64,000 nt of DNA, taken from positions 2,046,001-2,110,000 of the forward strand of contig NZ_CP126095.1 in the NCBI RefSeq assembly GCF_030123105.1, given 5' to 3'. This DNA comes from Paenibacillus sp. G2S3 (GTDB lineage Bacteria; Bacillota; Bacilli; Paenibacillales; Paenibacillaceae). The notes under the pieces were generated by a model that saw only the letters and a program-made list of their open reading frames with translations, made no database searches and was not told the DNA's origin. Each line of letters starts with the position of its first letter. Position 1 is the stretch's first letter. Both the position numbers and the translations under genes were made by a program. Shown here piece after piece: positions 33,783 to 42,700 of the stretch.

Positions 33783-34121
33783 ATGAGTATTCACGACAAA
33801 GCACATGAACTGGCGAAAGCCATTAAAGAAAGTACTGAGGTAGCGGATATCACCAACGCGATGAAACTGGTAGAAACAGATCCTGAAGCCAAAGCGATGC
33901 TCGATAACTTCCGCAATGGCCAATTGGAGCTTCAACAACGGATGATGAGCGGAGACATGCCTCCACAGGAAGAAATGGAAAAGATGGAGAAATTATTCGA
34001 GGTGCTTAACATGAATCTTGGGATTCGCCGTCTGTTCGATGCGGAACGCCGTCTAAGTGTTGTAATCGAAGATGTTAACAAAATCATTACCGAGAGCTTG
34101 TCGCAATTGTACGGCGAATAA
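33783..34121 (+). CDS. yheA: YlbF/YmcA-family protein YheA
   Basis: A 112-residue all-helical acidic protein (MSIHDKAHELAKAIKESTEV, MKLVETDPEAKAMLDNFRN, LFEVLNMNLGIRRLFDAERR) matching the UPF0342/Com_YlbF family member YheA. YlbF and YmcA in B. subtilis act with YaaT on RNase Y and Spo0A control; the role of YheA itself is unknown. ATG 33783 follows TTAGGAGG at ideal spacing; the frame opens ten codons earlier without a site. Its place beside yheC/yheD genes agrees with the Bacillus order. A strong terminator follows. Confidence 0.9.
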   Translation: MSIHDKAHELAKAIKESTEVADITNAMKLVETDPEAKAMLDNFRNGQLELQQRMMSGDMPPQEEMEKMEKLFEVLNMNLGIRRLFDAERRLSVVIEDVNKIITESLSQLYGE

Positions 34122-34175
34122 ACGCTTTTAGTAAGCGAGTATTTACTTGAAAAGTTTCATCAGTGCAATCTAAAT

Positions 34176-34219
34176 AGGGTGTTCCCGAAGCCGTTTGGCA
34201 TTGGGAACACCCTCTTTTT
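34176..34219 (+). terminator. Terminator after yheA
   Basis: AGGGTGTTCCC (34176-34186) and GGGAACACCCT (34203-34213) form a perfect 11-bp stem followed by CTTTTT. Confidence 0.88.
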
Positions 34220-34247
34220 GATGACAACCTTAAGTTTAAGCTCATAA

Positions 34248-34829
34248 CTAATCTTGTTTACCTTCAACTGCACAGAGAAGAATACCGGCAGCCAGACCTA
34301 GGCGGCGATCAAGCATTCCTTTTGGATCGTCGGAGAAGTCAGCGATGATTTTTGTAACGAATGGGTTGAAGTTCTGTTTGAAAGCTGGAATCGTTGTATC
34401 ATCCATCTCGATATTGTATTTTTGAGGGATAATAGAAATGAAGCGGCGGAGTATAGCCATCGCGGTGCTGTCTTCCTTGATTTTTCCGATTTCCTGATCA
34501 TGGCGATCAAGAATCGTCCATTCATCTTTCAAAATAGATTTGAGTCCCTTACGGCGCAGTGCACCGATGTGCTCGCCAGTCTCCGTATCATGCACATCAT
34601 AAGTAGCGCTAAAGTCGATGGCACTGCGGGCTTTTATACGTAGAAGCTCCTTTTGCATAGACTCATCTGTGTACAGTGCAATATCCTCTTTCAGCTTAAA
34701 TGCTTTCATTTGCGAATAGAGTACAAGCTGCTCCGAGCTATCATAAATATGAAGTTTCGCACCCATGATCGAAAATACCTTTTTTCGAATTATGTATTCG
34801 GTATGAGTATATGCTGTATTCAATTCCAA
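34248..34829 (-). CDS. LURP-one-related (Tubby-like fold) protein, YxjI type
   Basis: A 193-residue protein with the LOR beta-barrel pattern: YIIRKKVFSIMGAKLHIYDS, LVLYSQMKAFKLKEDIALYT, FSATYDVHDTETGEHIGALR, RKGLKSILKDEWTILD. Proteins of this type (B. subtilis YxjI, plant LURP1, phospholipid scramblases) share a Tubby-like fold, and the bacterial function is not known. The start is TTG 34829 behind AGGGGGCG. It is monocistronic, transcribed away from the small membrane gene at 35017. Confidence 0.78.
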   Translation of the reverse strand: MELNTAYTHTEYIIRKKVFSIMGAKLHIYDSSEQLVLYSQMKAFKLKEDIALYTDESMQKELLRIKARSAIDFSATYDVHDTETGEHIGALRRKGLKSILKDEWTILDRHDQEIGKIKEDSTAMAILRRFISIIPQKYNIEMDDTTIPAFKQNFNPFVTKIIADFSDDPKGMLDRRLGLAAGILLCAVEGKQD

Positions 34830-34939
34830 ATCGCCCCCTAAATGAAATTATCATCTCATATATAAGCTTTGCTAGCTAGATAAATGCGTACTATTATATA
34901 TATTTTTTTGAATAGAAGTATATTTTTTATGGACTTGTC

Positions 34940-34968
34940 TCATATTACGGGCTTCATGTTCATAGAGT
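34940..34968 (+). promoter_or_regulatory. SigE-like promoter of the small membrane gene
   Basis: TCATATT (34940-34946), a 14-bp spacer and CATAGAGT (34961-34968) resemble the mother-cell SigE consensus (-35 near TCATATT, -10 CATACAAT), about 45 bp ahead of the start at 35017. The neighbouring region is AT-rich and otherwise empty. Confidence 0.45.
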
Positions 34969-35016
34969 AGAGATATAGATTCAATCGAATATCTTGTCTA
35001 CGAGGAGCTGTTAGTT

Positions 35017-35301
35017 ATGAGAAAAAGAAACAAGTTTAAACATGGTGTCTATCTGTTGCTGGCGTTGGCCATGCTTTTGTATGCTCTGCCGAAGTTATCG
35101 CTTGCGAATGGACCTAGCTGGGTATTTGGTTTTGGAGTCGTCTGGTCACTTTTTGCCTTTATGGTCATTGCAGCACATCTGCATTTTATTATTGGCGTTG
35201 ATGAGGAGAAGACTAAGCGTTTGGAAGCTGTGCGAAAAGCAAAATTGGAACAATGGCAGTCCAAATGGAAAGAAGAAACTAGAGTTACACAAAGATCATA
35301 G
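35017..35301 (+). CDS. Small membrane protein of unknown function
   Basis: A 94-residue protein with two predicted transmembrane helices (about 10-29, GVYLLLALAMLLYALPKLSL, and 36-59, FGFGVVWSLFAFMVIAAHLH) and a charged cytoplasmic tail (EEKTKRLEAVRKAKLEQWQS). GAGGAG precedes the ATG. A SigE-like promoter upstream suggests expression in the mother cell during sporulation, which fits many small proteins of this kind. Not assigned to a family. Confidence 0.7.
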   Translation: MRKRNKFKHGVYLLLALAMLLYALPKLSLANGPSWVFGFGVVWSLFAFMVIAAHLHFIIGVDEEKTKRLEAVRKAKLEQWQSKWKEETRVTQRS

Positions 35302-35395
35302 AATTGGGGCTGCTTTCTTAAGTAACTAGATTTGATATTCCCGGAAAAAGCGCCGAACTGGTGCGAAGAGGGGTATAAATGCCCTAGATTCACGA

Positions 35396-35426
35396 AAAAG
35401 CCCACTAGCTAAAGCCAGTGGGCTTT
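35396..35426. terminator. Bidirectional terminator between two small membrane genes
   Basis: AAAGCCCACT and AGTGGGCTTT form a perfect 10-bp stem flanked by A and T tracts; a second weaker hairpin (GCCCC/GGGGTAT) follows at 35431-35457. Confidence 0.8.
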
Positions 35427-35461
35427 AAAAATGCCCCCGCGAAGCTGCAGGGGTATTAAAG

Positions 35462-35602
35462 TTATCTTCCACCTGTAAAAGGATTGATCTCATCCGAGAG
35501 ATCTTTTCCCGCTTTCTTTTCTTCTGCAGATATCCGTTTACCAAGAGCCACGTAGTACCACACCGCAGGAACGAGAAACGCGAGTATAAAAAGAAATTGC
35601 AT
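35462..35602 (-). CDS. 46-residue single-pass membrane protein
   Basis: A short gene below usual length cut-offs: MQFLFILAFLVPAVWYYVAL, then GKRISAEEKKAGKDLSDEIN and PFTGGR. One N-terminal transmembrane helix (residues 2-20) is followed by a charged, acidic/basic tail. The ATG is preceded by AAAGGGGATG. It ends just before the bidirectional hairpin at 35396-35426. Good ribosome site, membrane-helix plus soluble tail and its own terminator make it a real small gene in my reading; the function is unknown. Confidence 0.65.
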   Translation of the reverse strand: MQFLFILAFLVPAVWYYVALGKRISAEEKKAGKDLSDEINPFTGGR

Positions 35603-35697
35603 AAGGTCATCCCCTTTCACCTCTACAGCATAACATATTTTTCCTTTTTTTCAGGGACTATTCTCTATTTGTCTACCCAGTTTGTCTAACAAACGGA

Positions 35698-36531
35698 TTA
35701 CTTTTTTCTAACCGAGCACTCTACTTCAAATACATAACTGGCGCTCCCCTGAGGCCATCTTGCTTGGATAATATACAGATATTTTCCGCTACCTGCTGCG
35801 AGTTGAAAACTGTTATTTTCTACGGAAAGAGCTTCGTCCCGTCGTTCCTCACCAGGAAATGAAGCTATAACCTCTATCTCCTTGGGTGCAGATGAGAATT
35901 TGAGTTCTACCTGATCACGGCTGATGGCTTTGGGAAGTACCTTCTGTTTGGAAACCAATTGATCGTAAGAAGCCATATCTACACAGACGCCTTTGCCATT
36001 GTCATTCCAGCAATAAGAGCCTTGAATGGCATCGAATTGCTCATCTCCAACAGCAACTTGAACGCTTGGGGGCTGTAGGTCGGTAGCCTCTGCCGGATTA
36101 TTTTTATCTTCTTTAATAGTCGATTGAAACAAGTCCAACAGGTCTTTTTTGCTGATATCTGACAGACGATAGTGGCCCATTTGTCCCGATTTAATGAGTA
36201 ACCCATCGTTACTTCCGGCGATCCAAAAAGAGAACTCATAACTTATGCCGTCCTTCATGTTTACTGTGGTTCTGTAATCGCTTGGAGCAATATCTAGTTG
36301 TCCTTTATCATATTCAGCAGTAGTTATGGCTTGAACGAAACGTTCCAAGGATGATGCTTCAGAAATAGTCGTCACCGGCTGGTCTTTTTCTATTAAGTTA
36401 ATAGAAAGTATATTTTGTGCATCCAGCTCTATTTGACTTGTTTGTTTTACTTCGGTTCTCATATTTCCACAGCCGACCAGTCCTATCAAAAGCAAAGTAA
36501 TGGTAAATAGTAATAAAGCGATCTTTTTCAT
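35698..36531 (-). CDS. Putative lipoprotein of unknown function
   Basis: A 277-residue exported lipoprotein. The signal peptide MKKIALLLFTITLLLIGLVG ends in the lipobox LVGC with Cys21 as the modified residue. The mature part is mixed alpha/beta (SLERFVQAITTAEYDKGQLD, ISYEFSFWIAGSNDGLLIKS, SFQLAAGSGKYLYIIQARWP) with one pair of Cys residues (CWNDNGKGVC). AAAGGAG precedes the ATG. It resembles single-copy Paenibacillus/Bacillus lipoproteins but no named family was recognised. Confidence 0.8.
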   Translation of the reverse strand: MKKIALLLFTITLLLIGLVGCGNMRTEVKQTSQIELDAQNILSINLIEKDQPVTTISEASSLERFVQAITTAEYDKGQLDIAPSDYRTTVNMKDGISYEFSFWIAGSNDGLLIKSGQMGHYRLSDISKKDLLDLFQSTIKEDKNNPAEATDLQPPSVQVAVGDEQFDAIQGSYCWNDNGKGVCVDMASYDQLVSKQKVLPKAISRDQVELKFSSAPKEIEVIASFPGEERRDEALSVENNSFQLAAGSGKYLYIIQARWPQGSASYVFEVECSVRKK

Positions 36532-36634
36532 ATATGCGCTCCTTTACACTTTCTTTAACTCTCAGACTATAAAAAAGAGGAAAAGGTTGCTAAATAACGG
36601 GCAGTTAAATTCGAATTCGCTGCCCATGAATCGG

Positions 36635-36664
36635 TTGTACTGTGCCATTCTCTCCGTGTATAAT
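36635..36664 (+). promoter_or_regulatory. Promoter of ytoI with repeated AGTACA motifs
   Basis: TTGTAC (36635-36640), an 18-bp spacer and TATAAT (36659-36664). AGTACA follows at 36666 and 36675, and TGTACT overlaps the -35, so inverted and direct copies surround the promoter; an operator, perhaps for YtoI itself, is possible. Confidence 0.5.
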
Positions 36665-36705
36665 GAGTACAGTATAGTACAGATCGGAGTACGGGGGTGT
36701 AACAG

Positions 36706-38040
36706 TTGGAAGGTCAAGGCGATGCAATTACTAAACACGAGCAACTGCTGCAGCATATTGAAAGTCTTAAGGTAGGCTCCAAAATATCTGTTCGTAAGCT
36801 TGCAAAAGAAATGTTGGTCAGTGAGGGAACGGCGTATCGTGCCGTTAAGGAAGCTGAGAATCTTGGGATTGTCATTACGAAGGAACGGATTGGTACAGTA
36901 CGTGTAGAAAAGAAGCCTCGTAACATTTCTGAACAGCTGACGTTTGGTGACGTGGTTGATATAGTGGAAGGTCATGTTCTCGGCGGGGCTAGCGGACTGA
37001 GTAAACATCTACATAAATATGTAATCGGGGCGATGAAGGTCGACGCGATGATTCGTTATATAGACGCAGACAGTCTGCTCATTGTGGGTAACCGCGATGA
37101 TGTTCACTCCTTGGCGCTAGAGCAGGGTGCCGGAGTTCTGGTTACAGGTGGCTTCGGGACGAGCCGTGAAGTGAAGGCGTTAGCGGACGAGTTGGACCTC
37201 CCCATCATTTCATCAAGACATGACACGTTTACCGTGGCATCAATGATTAACCGAGCTATTTTTGATAGATTGATTAAGAAAAAAATCATGCTGGTAGAGG
37301 ATATAGTAGACAGCAAGCCGCGTCTGAATACGTTAAAAATTTCAAGCACCGTCGGTGAGCTACGGCAGATTTCCGAGGACACCGGAGAGCAGCGTTTCCC
37401 CGTTACGGATGAATGGAATCGAGTGATTGGTATTATCGGCCGACGCGAAGTGGAGGACCTGCCGGAAGGGCAAAGTATTGAAAAGGCAATGGTCCGGAGC
37501 CCGGTTACTGCTTCTTTGCATACCTCGCTAGCCTCAGCCGCGCAAATTATGATGTGGGAGGGTGTCGATTTCCTACCCATTGTAGATCGAAACCGCAAAT
37601 TGGTGGGCTCTCTGACTCGTAAAGAAGTGCTGCAAAGTTTGCGAGATGTACGTAACACGCCACAGCTTGGAGAGACCTTCGATCATCTCATCTGGAACGG
37701 TTTTGCGGATGAGCGGGATGAAGAGGGACGATTGTTTTTTCACGGCTTTATTACGCCTCAGATGGCCACAGACCTTGGTACCATTTCTGAAGGTGTATTG
37801 TCTACGCTAATGACGCTCTCTGCGTTTAAGGCAGCTAAGGATATTACAGGAAATGACTATGTATTAGATAATATGTCCACCTATTTTATTCGGCCGGTAC
37901 AGATCGAACACGCGATTATTGTAATGCCGAGACTGCTCGAGATTAGTCGCCGTACATGTAAGCTTGAAATAGAGATCAGCTATTCGGATACCTTGGTAGC
38001 GAAAGCTGTCCTAATGCTGCAATCCATTGATCACGGCTAA
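36706..38040 (+). CDS. ytoI: DRTGG/CBS/hotdog-domain regulator YtoI
   Basis: A 444-residue four-part protein. Residues 1-65 are a winged HTH (KISVRKLAKEMLVSEGTAYR, AVKEAENLGIVIT); about 75-185 a DRTGG domain (ILVTGGFGTSREVKALADEL); about 195-305 a CBS pair (TGEQRFPVTDEWNRVIGIIG, VDFLPIVDRNRKLVGSLTRK); about 315-440 a hotdog/thioesterase-like domain (RLFFHGFITPQMATDLGTIS). This is the B. subtilis YtoI architecture and location (upstream of the ytpI-dnaE block). CBS domains suggest sensing of adenine nucleotides, possibly c-di-AMP. The start is TTG 36706 behind GGGGGTG. A terminator follows. Confidence 0.9.
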   Translation: MEGQGDAITKHEQLLQHIESLKVGSKISVRKLAKEMLVSEGTAYRAVKEAENLGIVITKERIGTVRVEKKPRNISEQLTFGDVVDIVEGHVLGGASGLSKHLHKYVIGAMKVDAMIRYIDADSLLIVGNRDDVHSLALEQGAGVLVTGGFGTSREVKALADELDLPIISSRHDTFTVASMINRAIFDRLIKKKIMLVEDIVDSKPRLNTLKISSTVGELRQISEDTGEQRFPVTDEWNRVIGIIGRREVEDLPEGQSIEKAMVRSPVTASLHTSLASAAQIMMWEGVDFLPIVDRNRKLVGSLTRKEVLQSLRDVRNTPQLGETFDHLIWNGFADERDEEGRLFFHGFITPQMATDLGTISEGVLSTLMTLSAFKAAKDITGNDYVLDNMSTYFIRPVQIEHAIIVMPRLLEISRRTCKLEIEISYSDTLVAKAVLMLQSIDHG

Positions 38041-38066
38041 GAGATAACGAAGCATAAACATGCTAA

Positions 38067-38110
38067 ATAGACTGCCCTCAACGGTGATAGAGAGGGTAGT
38101 CTATTTTATT
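38067..38110 (+). terminator. Terminator after ytoI
   Basis: ATAGACTGCCCTC (38067-38079) and GAGGGTAGTCTAT (38092-38104) pair almost perfectly, followed by TTTATT. Confidence 0.82.
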
Positions 38111-38135
38111 CATATAATCCTATCAGGGGTATAGA

Positions 38136-38456
38136 CTAGGCTTTTGACTGATGTTGTTCCTGGCTTCGGCTACGGTTGTAATAACTATAACTACGTAGTC
38201 CTGAGAAGATGTTGAATATACCGATCAGAAGAAAGACAGCTTCAACAATGATATTAATGGTGGAGCCGCGAAACAGAAACATGGAAATCAGGGAGAGCGT
38301 TACGAGCATTGCGCCTAGCATTACATTCATGACGGAGCGTTTTAGCCCCTTAGCTTGGGGATTTAAGGCACGGCGAGAGGATAAGCTGAACACAGCGGCA
38401 CCGATTACAAAGATCACCAGCAGGACAAACAATAAGTACTTGATAAATAAAACCAT
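38136..38456 (-). CDS. ytpI: YtpI family membrane protein
   Basis: A 106-residue protein with three predicted helices: VLFIKYLLFVLLVIFVIGAA, VMNVMLGAMLVTLSLISMFL and NIIVEAVFLLIGIFNIFSGL, and a charged His/Gln-rich tail. The length, helix pattern and place next to ytoI match B. subtilis YtpI. AAAGGAG lies nine bases before the ATG. Its function is unknown. It is transcribed opposite to ytoI, in line with ytrI and ytrH. Confidence 0.8.
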   Translation of the reverse strand: MVLFIKYLLFVLLVIFVIGAAVFSLSSRRALNPQAKGLKRSVMNVMLGAMLVTLSLISMFLFRGSTINIIVEAVFLLIGIFNIFSGLRSYSYYNRSRSQEQHQSKA

Positions 38457-38543
38457 GGACAGCCAGCTCCTTTATCATGTCGTGCAAAAGCCTTGAAGTA
38501 ATTTCCACTTTTGTCTGTCCATTATTGTATCACACGATTGTTG

Positions 38544-39050
38544 TTAGTTGCGCTTAAAAGGACTGATTTCCACCCAGATTTGCAGAACGCCTTCCATGAC
38601 GAGCATCGTCCGGATTTTGACAGAGTATTCCTTATCTCGCACAATGTAAAGTTTGCCATCCAGCAGCAGCCTAACCAGTTTACTGTCTGTGTCAATATCG
38701 AACATGCTGCGGCCACGCATAGGCTCCAGATCTGATCGTATTTCACTAAGTATTAATTTTAAAGTTACGGGGTCAACTGAGGGTGAGCCTTCTGCTTGGG
38801 CTTTGCTTTCCTCTGATCGAATTTTGATTTCTCTGATTACCGTAGAGGTATTATTGTATTTTTTGAGTGTTTTAATATCCTCTTGATATTGCTCGATCTG
38901 TGCACGCAGGTCTGCATTATTCAGCCATAACACGTTGAATCCAACATGGTATATAGCGTTGTATATGACGGCTCCTACGACGATCCCCAGCATGAATATA
39001 GCGGAAATTTGGGTGAATCTACGAAAACGACTGAATGGTGGAACTCTCAT
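38544..39050 (-). CDS. ytrI: Sporulation membrane protein YtrI
   Basis: A 168-residue protein with one N-terminal transmembrane helix (about 17-36, SAIFMLGIVVGAVIYNAIYH), a coiled-coil-like segment (LRAQIEQYQEDIKTLKKYNN) and a beta-rich extracytoplasmic part. This matches YtrI, needed with YtrH for efficient sporulation in B. subtilis and expressed in the mother cell. ATG 39050 follows AGGGGGT at correct distance; the frame opens nine codons earlier. It begins 5 bp after the ytrH stop, so the two form an operon from the SigE-like promoter at 39439-39468. Confidence 0.88.
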   Translation of the reverse strand: MRVPPFSRFRRFTQISAIFMLGIVVGAVIYNAIYHVGFNVLWLNNADLRAQIEQYQEDIKTLKKYNNTSTVIREIKIRSEESKAQAEGSPSVDPVTLKLILSEIRSDLEPMRGRSMFDIDTDSKLVRLLLDGKLYIVRDKEYSVKIRTMLVMEGVLQIWVEISPFKRN

Positions 39051-39055
39051 TGGCG

Positions 39056-39379
39056 TTACCCCCTGCCGCACACCCATTTTACTAGCTCGCTGCCCATATG
39101 AGCTCCGAGAAAAGCGAAGGCAATATACATGATTTGCTTGATGGCGGGGGAGAGGTTGCCTCCAATCACATTGCTTTCAATGACCCGTAGAGGGTCCATA
39201 GTACCTCCAACAGCGGCGGCAAGTGCCCATATTTTAATCCGGTCTGCTACATCTAGCATCGTTTGCGTCGGTGGTTGCAGGGATACTACAGCACCGATTC
39301 CGCCGACCATAGCTCCGCCAAGTACGATGCCAAAGGCGATAAAGAAATCGAGGATCGCTTTGCTCATAAAAATGCTCAT
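39056..39379 (-). CDS. ytrH: Sporulation protein YtrH
   Basis: A 107-residue membrane protein with three hydrophobic stretches: ILDFFIAFGIVLGGAMVGGI, IKIWALAAAVGGTMDPLRVI and QIMYIAFAFLGAHMGSELVK. This is the conserved YtrH sequence (note ALAAAVGGTMDP). In B. subtilis YtrH with YtrI is needed for normal sporulation and is under SigE. AAGGGG precedes the ATG, and a near-consensus SigE promoter lies 60-90 bp upstream. It is divergent from dnaE across a MITE-like repeat. Confidence 0.9.
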   Translation of the reverse strand: MSIFMSKAILDFFIAFGIVLGGAMVGGIGAVVSLQPPTQTMLDVADRIKIWALAAAVGGTMDPLRVIESNVIGGNLSPAIKQIMYIAFAFLGAHMGSELVKWVCGRG

Positions 39380-39438
39380 AAAGGCCCCTTCCCGGACGAG
39401 GCATCTATAATCGTTGCCTGTCCATGTGCTCTTAATCC

Positions 39439-39468
39439 ATTCTATGGGCGGGTCCCCCTTTAATATGA
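39439..39468 (-). promoter_or_regulatory. SigE promoter of ytrHI
   Basis: On the minus strand, -35 TCATATT (39468-39462), a 15-bp spacer and -10 CATAGAAT (39446-39439), one mismatch from CATACAAT. It matches the mother-cell SigE consensus and fits the known SigE control of ytrHI. Confidence 0.7.
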
Positions 39469-39494
39469 TAAAATAGTTTCATCTTATATTGCGA

Positions 39495-39661
39495 GTTCAA
39501 AAAGTACGGTTTTCAGCACCGAGAAGATTGAAAGAAGGTAGAAAATGAGGAGCGGAGCGTAGTGGAAGCTACGTGAGCACCGGAAGTTTCGCCTGAATTC
39601 AATATTCGATGTCGAGTAAGCTTCTTGGGTTACTTCGTGATCAAAAGCGGACTTTTTGAAC
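39495..39661. repeat. MITE-like 167-bp repeat, copy 2
   Basis: The same 167-bp element as 12953-13119, in the same orientation, with perfect 11-bp terminal inverted repeats GTTCAAAAAGT and ACTTTTTGAAC. It lies between ytrH and dnaE, ending 40 bp before the dnaE start, so it may affect the dnaE promoter or carry one. Confidence 0.85.
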
Positions 39662-39701
39662 AACCTTTTATGTTTGATTTTTGTAGTAGAAAGGAAGTGG
39701 G

Positions 39702-42700
39702 ATGATGAGCCCTTTCGTGCATTTGCATGTGCACAGCGAATACAGTTTACTGGACGGGGCGGCGCGCATTACCGATCTCGTGCGCCGGGCCGGCGAATAC
39801 GGCATGAAGTCGCTGGCGCTTACGGATCATGGAGTGATGTATGGGGCGATCCCCTTTTATAAAGCGTGTAAAGAGAATGGAATCAAGCCGATTATCGGCT
39901 GTGAGGCTTATTTAACCGCGGGCTCCCGCCGTGAGCGAGGCAGTCGTAAAGATCAACCGATTTATCACCTGATTCTGCTCGTCAAGAATGAAACCGGCTA
40001 CAAGAACCTGATGAAGCTGATCTCTATTGGTCATCTGGAAGGTCATCACTATAAACCTCGCATTGATATGGAGGTTCTGGCGGCTCATTCGGAGGGAATC
40101 ATCTGCCTTAGTGCCTGTCTTGGCGGCGAAGTGCCGCAGCATCTGTTGCACGGAAGAGATGACGAGGCGCGCAAGGCTGCGCTACGATATAAGGAGATTT
40201 TTGGCGAAGACTTCTACCTGGAGCTTCAAGATCATGGAATTTCCGAGCAAAAGCGAGTAAATCCGAAGCTGATCGCACTTGCCAAGGCCTGTGAGATCCC
40301 ACTTGTAGCTACGAATGACGTCCATTATTTAGCCAAGGAAGATGCAGAGGTACAGGATGTTCTGATCTGTATTGGAACAGGTAAAACTGTGGATGATGAG
40401 GAACGGCTCAAGATCGGAACAGATCAGCTGTTTCTAAAAAGCAGTGATCAGATGGCGGCGTTGTTCCCGCATGTGCCTGAAGCTATCAGTAACACGCTAT
40501 TGATCGCAGAAAAATGTAATTTGGAGCTTACCTTCGGTCAACATATTTTGCCTGCCTATTCACCAATTCCAGAAGGTAAGGACTCCGCTGCTTATTTGCG
40601 AGAGTTGTGTTTTAAAGGTCTTGAAGAACGATATATAGACACACCGCTTTGGGCATCGCCTGAGCAAAGAGAGACTGCTGAGAAGCGTCTTGCCTATGAG
40701 CTTGGCGTCATCGAGAATATGGGTTTTAGCGATTATTTTCTAATTGTGTGGGATTTTATCGCTTATTGTCATCGTCAGGGGATTGCTACGGGGCCGGGCC
40801 GGGGTTCCTCCGCGGGGAGTCTTACCGCTTACTCCCTACGAATCACGGATGTTGATCCGCTTAAGTATAACTTGCTCTTTGAACGTTTCTTAAATCCAGA
40901 ACGGATCACGATGCCGGATATTGATATCGATTTTAGTGATGAGCGTCGTGATGAGGTTATCGCTTATGTGGTGGAGAAATACGGCAAAGAACATGTGGCA
41001 CAGATCATTACGTTCGGAACCATGGCTGCACGGGCTGCGGTTCGTGATGTGGGCAGGGTGCTGAATTTACCTTATAACGAGGTAGACAAGGCTGCCAAGC
41101 TTATCCCGGGACAACTAGGCATCAGTCTTGCTAGAGCACTGGAGACTACTCCAGACCTTAAAGCGATGTATGACAGTAATCCGAAGATCAAAGGCTTGCT
41201 GGATATGGCAATGAAAGTGGAAGGTATGCCTCGTCATGCTTCGACACATGCTGCCGGGGTTGTTATTTCCAAAGGTCCACTGACTGATGCTGTACCCCTT
41301 CAAGAGGGCAACGAAAGTACAGCGTTAACTCAGTACTCTATGGAGCATTTGGAAAGTGTTGGGCTGCTGAAGATGGATTTTCTGGGCCTGCGTACTTTGT
41401 CGATTATCGAACGCTGTATGAATTCGATTAAAGAAATGAGTGGCAGTGTTCCAGATTTTAAAATCATACCAGATCATGATCCGCTCACGTATGAAATGCT
41501 AGGCGCTGGTGAGACGACTGGGGTCTTCCAGCTGGAGTCGGCAGGTGTAAGACGTGTGCTTAAGGATTTGAAGCCTAATGGTTTTGAAGATATCGTATCG
41601 GTTCTAGCGCTGTATCGTCCGGGTCCGATGGAGTTTATCCCGAAATATATAGCAGGTAAGCACGGTCAGATTGAAGTAGAGTATCCGCATCCTGATTTGA
41701 AAGCTATATTAGCGGATACCTATGGGATTATTGTGTATCAGGAACAGATCATGCAGATTGCTTCGCTTATGGCCGGATTCTCGCTTGGTGAAGCGGATCT
41801 GCTCCGCCGAGCGGTCTCGAAGAAGAAGCGGGAGACGCTGGATAAGGAACGCAGCCATTTTGTACAAGGAAGCTTGCAGCAAGGCTATAACGAAAATGAT
41901 GCGAATGCCGTCTACGATATGATCGTACGGTTTGCCGATTATGGCTTCCCTCGTGCGCATGCGGCGGCTTATGGGGTGCTGGCTTTCCAGACGGCTTATC
42001 TTAAGGCGCATTATCCGGTACAGTTTATGGCATCTATGCTGACCGCTGTGATGGGTACGCACCGTAAGGTGGCGGAATATGTACTGGATTGCCGCCGCAC
42101 GGGCATCGGCGTGTTACCGCCGGATGTGAACGAGAGCGGGGTGCTGTTTACCCCTGTTCCAGGCGAAGAAGCGGGAACAGGGCATATCCGCTTTGGGCTC
42201 GCAGCGATTAAGAACGTCGGCACGCTAGCAGTGGAGAATATTATGTCGGTCCGCAAGGAGCGACCGTTCGACAGCCTGCTCGATTTCTGTCGACGTGTGG
42301 ATCTGCGGGTCTGCAACAAGCGGGTAGTGGAGTCTTTGCTGCAGGCAGGAGCTTTTGACTGTCTGCCGGGTCATAGGGCCCAGCTGCTAGCTATGCTGGA
42401 CGAGACCGTTGACGCCGCGACGAAATGGCGCAAGGAGCGGGATGAACTGCAAATCCAGTTATTCGATGATTTGGTGGAGACGCCGAACTGGGAGATTCGC
42501 TATCCGGATATTCCTAAGTTCACAGTAGGACAGCAGCTGGAGCTGGAACGTGAGCTGCTGGGGCTGTATCTATCAGGGCATCCGCTCGACGATAGTGCTG
42601 AGCTGCTTGAGGAGCCCGGTATACAGCGGCTGATGGATCTCGGTGAAGCCGCAGATGAGAGCCAGACGGTTACAGCCGGCATGGTCGTATCCGTTAAGGA

